Assembly: GCA_027348355.1 (NCBI GenBank) | Contig: DAIEPN010000129.1 | Coordinates: 1 to 9,989, forward strand | From: Chlamydiota bacterium | GTDB lineage: Bacteria; Chlamydiota; Chlamydiia; Chlamydiales; Rhabdochlamydiaceae | Length of the DNA: 9,989 nt | Reading direction: 5' to 3' | In this document: piece after piece, positions 7,101-9,989 of the stretch | Layout of the letters: every line of letters starts with the position of its first letter | How positions within the stretch are numbered: the first letter of the stretch is position 1 | The notes under the pieces: model-generated | Databases searched by the model: none | Told to the model about the DNA's origin: nothing | What the model saw: only the letters and a program-made list of their open reading frames with translations | Position numbers and translations under genes: made by a program

Positions 7101-7213
7101 ATTATATCTGTAATGAAGTGTTAGCTAAAAAAGTGGATTTTGTAGAATCGCAAGGTACGGAATGGGACCTCAATGGAGAGCCTACAATCATTCACATCTC
7201 TTTAGCGAACTAG
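4100..7213 (+). CDS. ileS: Isoleucyl-tRNA synthetase, long eukaryote-like type
   Basis: This class Ia synthetase charges tRNA-Ile with isoleucine in the cytoplasm. From the ATG at 4100 it has 1037 residues. Features in order are FSFYDGPPFATGLPHYGH with the HIGH motif as HYGH (54-57) and WDCHGLPVE (84-92). The editing domain follows, with TTTPWTLPSN (from 223) and GTGIVHAAPAFGETD (from 317). KMSKR is at 591-595, and the anticodon-binding domain has WYIRRNRSRFW (from 717). The C-terminal part carries LRKEHKLKVRQPL and an AREL-type tail without the zinc-binding Cys cluster of E. coli IleRS. This is the eukaryote-like bacterial type found in chlamydiae and often associated with mupirocin tolerance. 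ATG 4100 fits family N-termini and has a weak GGA at 4090. A TTG at 4088 would add four residues, and a TAG at 4082 blocks anything longer. It is convergent with lepB, as recalled for Chlamydia. Confidence 0.95.
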   Translation: MFAKRAEESFPQREERILGYWQGHKVYQKSIDLRKESPLFSFYDGPPFATGLPHYGHLLAGTLKDVVPRYKTMKGFYVPRRFGWDCHGLPVENEIEKAKELSGAPSIEKFGIGNFNEECRSIVLRYTKEWERTVHRMGRWMDFSETYRTMDKNFMESVWWVFSELYKKGLVYEGFKVMPFSAQLGTPISNFEANLNYKEVDDPSLTVIFPLVGDPNTKLLAWTTTPWTLPSNLAVIVGTNLEYVKIKERKSGICYILAQKRLSHYFKNPEEYEVVDTFLGKDLKGKMYDPLFSYFTRKKQLNGFRVLVDDFVEAEEGTGIVHAAPAFGETDFFVCTREGIELVCPIDQNGRFTKEVPDYEGMFVKDADKEIIKRLKQEGRVFQHTQIRHRYPFCWRSDTPLIYKAVRTWFVAVEKIKDQMLAVNQTIHWVPENIKEGRFGKWLENARDWAISRNRYWGTPIPIWRSETGECKVIASVEELEKKSGSKVEDLHRHYVDKLTFTENGQIFQRIPEVFDCWFESGSMPYAQNHFPFENEEETMRAFPADFIAEGLDQTRGWFYTLTVLAVALYQKPAFKNVIVNGIILAEDGAKMSKRLKNYPEPEIVINQYGADAVRLYFLHSPVVAADDLKFSEKGVELVMRQALIPLWNSYLFLATYAEIYEWKPKGEVLNPKADVDRWILSVLQKLILDVNREMDAYQLSSAVDPFVGFIDQLTNWYIRRNRSRFWSDEDTQERREAFQVLYHVLLTLSQVAAPFIPFISEAIYQELREEKMPESVHLCNFPTYNPTMRDEVLEHEMQSVQTVVSAGHGLRKEHKLKVRQPLARAHIVSSDKVVLDALKRQKQLIADELNVKEIVYHENEGGFVSIIVKPNFRVLGKKVGKHMNAVQQKIQDLSSNSLESLLQGQSVQLAVEDQNFVITPEDVTIERKAHSGLVAASVDKITVALDTELSEALLMEGLARELVNKINTMRRDDGYAVVDRIDVKMQTTDRVKQSYALHKDYICNEVLAKKVDFVESQGTEWDLNGEPTIIHISLAN

Positions 7214-7224
7214 AAAGGGAGAAA

Positions 7225-7469
7225 ATGGCTTCACAACTATTTTTGGGCCGAAGCTGTATCCCTTTATTGATAAGCCCACCCCTCGAGAAGAGGCTACAAA
7301 TAAATTCGAAGTCTTAAAAAGTGAAGATGTTTTAAGTCCTTCTCTGCGAAGACTCATTCATTTGAAAAATTGTTTTTTGCTAGAATCCGTATCTCTTAAA
7401 GAGAGGGCAATTATGGTAAGCAAGCCAGGTTTATACTTGTTTAAAGCTAAGGGAACTCCATTTTATTAG
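7225..7469 (+). pseudogene. Probable small hypothetical gene broken by a frameshift, downstream of ileS
   Basis: Eleven bases after the ileS stop, an ATG at 7225 follows AAGGGAG. Its frame reads MASQLF and soon stops at 7315. The -1 frame is open from within the end of ileS to TAG 7467-7469, and from about 7239 it encodes about 76 protein-like residues (IFGPKLYPFIDKPTPREEA near the start, KPGLYLFKAKGTPFY at the end). One extra base near 7236 would join the two into an 82-residue protein beginning MASQTIFGPKLYPFID. The stop overlaps the stop of the opposing gene (TAA of 7466-7729) by two bases, an arrangement typical of two real convergent genes. No family is recognised. It could be a true frameshift mutation, a sequencing or assembly error, recoding, or, less likely, a chance open frame. 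Confidence 0.5.
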
Positions 7470-7729
7470 AGCTTTGAAGGCATTTTCGTAACAGCCATTT
7501 CATAGAGATATTGCGTAATCTGTTGGATTTCCGTTTTAGGTCCAATATGTGGAACAGGCGTTCTGCTCATTCTAGCTTCTTCATATTTTGCCAAAGCTAA
7601 ATGCTCAGGTGTAACTAAATGTCCGAATTTTTCAACAAGCATTCTAACTTCTACGAACCTATGACTTGCAATGGCGGAAGTAAGAAGATCTGGAAGTGGG
7701 CCTGGATAACGACCGCCTTGTAGTCTCAT
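7466..7729 (-). CDS. Hypothetical 87-residue protein, translationally linked to lepB
   Basis: The product starts MRLQGGRYPGPLPDLL and looks helical and soluble, with TSAIASHRFVEVRMLVEKFG (17-36) and LALAKYEEARMSR (43-55), followed by a tail with EIQQITQYLYEMAVTKMP. The helix-pair pattern with LVEKFGHLVTPEHLALA faintly recalls a single ankyrin-like unit, but this is not enough to assign a family. It begins 11 bases after the lepB stop with no clear Shine-Dalgarno site, so expression probably depends on read-on from lepB. Its stop codon overlaps that of the broken plus-strand gene at 7225-7469. A conserved hypothetical gene after lepB also occurs in Chlamydia by my recollection, but I cannot verify homology. 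Confidence 0.6.
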   Translation of the reverse strand: MRLQGGRYPGPLPDLLTSAIASHRFVEVRMLVEKFGHLVTPEHLALAKYEEARMSRTPVPHIGPKTEIQQITQYLYEMAVTKMPSKL

Positions 7730-7740
7730 ATAAATATTCG

Positions 7741-9258
7741 CTATGTAAGAGAAATGGGAAGGTTCGTTCTTTTTTTATGAACCACCCACCACATTCCAAG
7801 TATGATAGCACATACTCCCCACACAATTGTTCTTGGTAGATTTATAAAAGGATAGGGTGGTTGATCAGGAGCTCCAAATCTAGGTCCTGGAGGCCAGAAA
7901 ATAAAGTCCGGACCGCCACGAAGGTTGCCTTCAGGAACAAATCCGAATACTCTACTGTCAGAGCTCATCGCATGATTGTCACCTAGTGCCAAATAGGACT
8001 TTGTAGGAAGTTTGAGACCGAATTGCTTTATAAAGGTTACATCTAGTTCTCCGTTTTCTTTCAGAGGAGGACCATAGTCTTGGAAAGCTTGATATGGATC
8101 TTTATAAGTAGAAGCTGTTTGTTTAGTATATTCCCGATCTAAGAAGTTAAGAAGAGTAGGGTCTTCTTTTGTAAAAAGGGGAGCGCCTAAAGCGTAGAGG
8201 TCTTTTTCGTAGAAATAGACATATCTAGATGGATATAAAGGTTGATTTTTCCTATAGGGGGAAAATTTTGTATCAAACTCGATCCCCAAGTTGTACAAAG
8301 TTTGGATTCTTTTATTATCAAACTCATAAATAGGATGGGTGGGCGGCAATTCTTCAGCGAGTCCCTGCCAGAAAATTTGATAAGCTTTACCATAGTAGAA
8401 TTCGTATGTGCCATCAGGAACCCCAGGAAGCTTTGGAAGGAAAGCACTGCTTGATGATAAAAGATAAGACGGCATCCCATAGCGCATAGCTACTTCATTT
8501 TTTACGATAAACCTAGCTGTATACAAGTTTGAAAATAGTGTTTCTAAATGCTGCTTTTGAAGTGGAATTACAGTTGAATTTATGTTCAGCGCCGGTCGTA
8601 CTCTTCCAGAATAATCTGATGTGAGGTGCAAAGCTTGCAGACCTGGGTGATGACGAATTTCCATGTAAAGTACTCCTTCTTCCATGGAAGATGTATCACT
8701 ATCTGTACATTCGTTTACTTCTTCTTTCGTAAGAAGTCTTGCCATCCCAAAATTTTTAAATCCCCAGAGGTCGCTATATTGGCTCAGTTGTGGTGTAAGT
8801 GGAGCGAGCGGAAGCATTTCTCCTTCGATCTGATAGGTTGGAGTGCAAAAGAGGCGCGCTACAGGCTCATTCATTTGATACAGGATCGCAACTGGAGAAA
8901 TCCCGTTTTTCGGAGCTTCTGGAAGAACTATTTTTCCTTCAAACTGAAGGAACGGAATGTGTTCGATCTTTTCTAGTTCCTTTCTTTGTAGCTGAGAGGT
9001 GATATCTTCTCCTTCTGCAGAAATTCCATAGATTTTGCCACCATAGAAATAGACTGTATCTCCCGGTTTGGCTATGAGTCTTTTGATGTACTGCTTCTTT
9101 CCAGGGAAAATGTAGAAATAGTTGGTATCAACGTCGGAAATGTCCATATTTTCGCCGGTAAATATAGCAATGCCGTTTCTCTGTACTAAATCTGTATCAA
9201 AATACATTTGAGAAGTTGTCATTGGCATATTAATGCCAAAAGTGGTCTTAGAAACCAT
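7741..9258 (-). CDS. lepB: Signal peptidase I, C-terminal part (lepB after an in-frame stop codon)
   Basis: This 505-residue segment is in the same frame as the N-terminal piece and is separated from it only by TAA plus four codons (QDRL). It carries the catalytic general-base Lys in YIKRLIAKPGD (K59 here, about position 179 of the joined protein). Box E is GDNHAMSSDSRVFGFV (from 426), and a C-terminal membrane helix (IVWGVCAIILGMWWVV, about 478-493) is followed by a basic end. About 365 residues lie between the Lys and box E, far more than the roughly 120 typical of bacterial LepB but as in the elongated chlamydial enzyme. On its own it lacks the nucleophilic Ser and the N-terminal membrane anchor. 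The ATG at 9258 could allow re-initiation, but the nearest purine run (AGG) is only three bases away. The joined length of about 625 residues equals the family length, so the gene is otherwise intact. Confidence 0.85.
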   Translation of the reverse strand: MVSKTTFGINMPMTTSQMYFDTDLVQRNGIAIFTGENMDISDVDTNYFYIFPGKKQYIKRLIAKPGDTVYFYGGKIYGISAEGEDITSQLQRKELEKIEHIPFLQFEGKIVLPEAPKNGISPVAILYQMNEPVARLFCTPTYQIEGEMLPLAPLTPQLSQYSDLWGFKNFGMARLLTKEEVNECTDSDTSSMEEGVLYMEIRHHPGLQALHLTSDYSGRVRPALNINSTVIPLQKQHLETLFSNLYTARFIVKNEVAMRYGMPSYLLSSSSAFLPKLPGVPDGTYEFYYGKAYQIFWQGLAEELPPTHPIYEFDNKRIQTLYNLGIEFDTKFSPYRKNQPLYPSRYVYFYEKDLYALGAPLFTKEDPTLLNFLDREYTKQTASTYKDPYQAFQDYGPPLKENGELDVTFIKQFGLKLPTKSYLALGDNHAMSSDSRVFGFVPEGNLRGGPDFIFWPPGPRFGAPDQPPYPFINLPRTIVWGVCAIILGMWWVVHKKRTNLPISLT

Positions 9259-9270
9259 CAGCCTGTCTTG

Positions 9271-9618
9271 TTATTTGAATGTGGGCCTCATAGAACCAGT
9301 TGGAATCTCATAAAACTCGAACCAAACTTGACGAACTAAAAACGCAACGCAAATTGCAAAAGCCAGGGCAAAGACAAATTCGAGAGATTGAGAAAAAAAG
9401 TTTTTTTTGAAAAAGGGAGAGGAAATTCTTTCTGCCTGCTTTGCTAAAAGACTCGACTGTTCTTTATTTTTTGCGAGAATTTCTGTCTGCAGCTCGGTAA
9501 GAAGATCGTAAATTCTTTGCTTTTCTGTAGCAGGGATTTTATCTTTTTTACGGCGTACACCATGATAAACTTGAAAAAAAATTTTTTTAGATTTTCGAAG
9601 AGAATAACTTTTATCCAT
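9271..9618 (-). CDS. lepB: Signal peptidase I, N-terminal part ending at a premature TAA
   Basis: The product is 115 residues. A basic, coiled-coil-like cytoplasmic region (about 1-72, with LLTELQTEILAKNKEQSS) is followed by one membrane helix (about 78-98, FVFALAFAICVAFLVRQVW). Box B is FYEIPTGSMRPT, with the nucleophile Ser109. The protein should cleave signal peptides at the outer face of the inner membrane using a Ser/Lys dyad. The frame ends at TAA (9271-9273) immediately after RPTFK, and the same frame then continues with QDRLMVSKTTFGIN, a normal LepB continuation. In the family the stop position is usually occupied by Glu (PTxxEqDrL pattern), so a single G-to-T change (GAA to TAA) would explain it. 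The start at 9618 is the first ATG of the open frame and lacks an obvious Shine-Dalgarno site. Whether it is a real nonsense mutation or a sequencing error cannot be told from one sequence. Confidence 0.85.
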   Translation of the reverse strand: MDKSYSLRKSKKIFFQVYHGVRRKKDKIPATEKQRIYDLLTELQTEILAKNKEQSSLLAKQAERISSPFFKKNFFSQSLEFVFALAFAICVAFLVRQVWFEFYEIPTGSMRPTFK

Positions 9619-9785
9619 TACGATTACTTGTATTTGTATTTTGAGCTAGCAAGCAGTGTGAGGGATTGATTCAAAAAATTGCAAGAAGATTTCAAAAGAA
9701 GCAACAGGCCTTTGACTGGGTCAAAAATTACATAGTAAAGTCATTTTCGAAAGATTTTATTAGGCGATAGGTGATGTAAAATCGT
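9619..9785. other. Intergenic region upstream of lepB; presumed promoter region
   Basis: These 167 AT-rich bases separate the partial right-edge gene from lepB. A seven-base inverted repeat (GATTTTA at 9753-9759 and TAAAATC at 9777-9783) lies just beyond the stop of the partial gene, but its 17-base loop and lack of a T-run make it a poor terminator. I could not pick a convincing -35/-10 pair for lepB and saw no reading frame. Confidence 0.4.
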
Positions 9786-9989
9786 TTATAATTGTGGTTT
9801 TCTAATCTGTTTTACCGGCCAGGCAAAGTTCTCATCCGATTCTACAGAAATCTCAGGATGGCTCGGAACCGTAAGAATCCATTTATAGGTGTGGCCCTTT
9901 TCTAGGTGCTTATCTAGTTCTTCCTTTTCCAGGAATAAGTCTATCTTCTCTGGTGAGGAACCTTTTTTAGGGATTACTGCAAAAGAGAC
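9786..9989 (-). CDS. C-terminal end of an unidentified protein (partial, enters from right edge)
   Basis: The minus-strand frame is open from the window edge to TAA at 9786-9788, giving 67 residues. The sequence is hydrophilic and protein-like, with PKKGSSPEKIDLFLEKEEL (8-26), a KGHTYKWILTVPSHPEISVE stretch (31-50) suggesting beta strands, and a basic end (KQIRKPQL). No membrane segment or recognisable catalytic motif is present, so I do not assign a family. It is about 165 bases upstream of lepB on the same strand. The gap contains only weak candidates for a terminator or the lepB promoter. Confidence 0.65.
   Translation of the reverse strand, partial: VSFAVIPKKGSSPEKIDLFLEKEELDKHLEKGHTYKWILTVPSHPEISVESDENFAWPVKQIRKPQL

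Noticed and set aside
8626..8976. 116-codon plus-strand ORF opposite lepB
   Set aside because: Antisense shadow of the lepB insertion, with no recognisable domain and no leader signals.
9271..9273. Reassignment of TAA as a sense codon to explain the lepB interruption
   Set aside because: TAA ends several other genes here (the small membrane protein, the rlmK-like gene, the 87-residue gene, the right-edge gene and the tmRNA tag), so genome-wide reassignment is not supported.
9753..9783. GATTTTA/TAAAATC inverted repeat after the right-edge partial gene
   Set aside because: Seven AT-rich base pairs around a 17-base loop without a T-run are too weak to call a terminator.

Overview
The window looks like a chromosomal segment of a Chlamydiae member, most likely an environmental (Parachlamydia-, Waddlia- or Simkania-like) lineage rather than Chlamydia itself. 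This rests on three points. The isoleucyl-tRNA synthetase is of the long, eukaryote-like type. It is convergent with a signal peptidase I that carries the very large insertion known from chlamydial LepB. The DNA is AT-rich with compact bacterial gene spacing. The assignment is inferred from protein features and recalled gene order, not from a database search.

Layout. 3-74 (+) is probably the last codons of a gene entering from the left. 186-380 (+) is a 64-residue membrane protein with a clear ribosome binding site. 505-1437 (-) is a secreted outer-membrane beta-barrel protein. 1749-2122 (-) is a complete tmRNA (ssrA) with tag ADDSMEYAQAA, flanked by a promoter-like -10 box and a hairpin terminator. 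2188-3177 and 3170-3823 (-) are two overlapping genes: a HAD-superfamily protein of the RNA-repair-associated type, then a stand-alone RlmK-like 23S rRNA methyltransferase. After a divergent intergenic region holding a perfect hairpin and a well-led 27-codon upstream ORF, ileS runs 4100-7213 (+). Between ileS and the opposing genes lies a probable small gene broken by a frameshift (7225-7469). Its stop codon interlocks with that of an 87-residue hypothetical gene (7466-7729, -). lepB (7741-9618, -) is interrupted by an in-frame TAA that separates the catalytic serine from the catalytic lysine. 9786-9989 (-) is the C-terminal end of an unidentified protein entering from the right.

Most of the content is housekeeping: translation (ileS, tmRNA, rRNA methylation) and protein export (lepB, which would process exported precursors such as the beta-barrel protein). 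No mobile element, CRISPR array, defence island or tRNA gene was seen. The points most worth a second look are the nonsense codon in the normally essential lepB, the frameshifted gene after ileS, the upstream ORF overlapping the ileS start, and the coupling of a HAD phosphatase-like gene to an rRNA methyltransferase.
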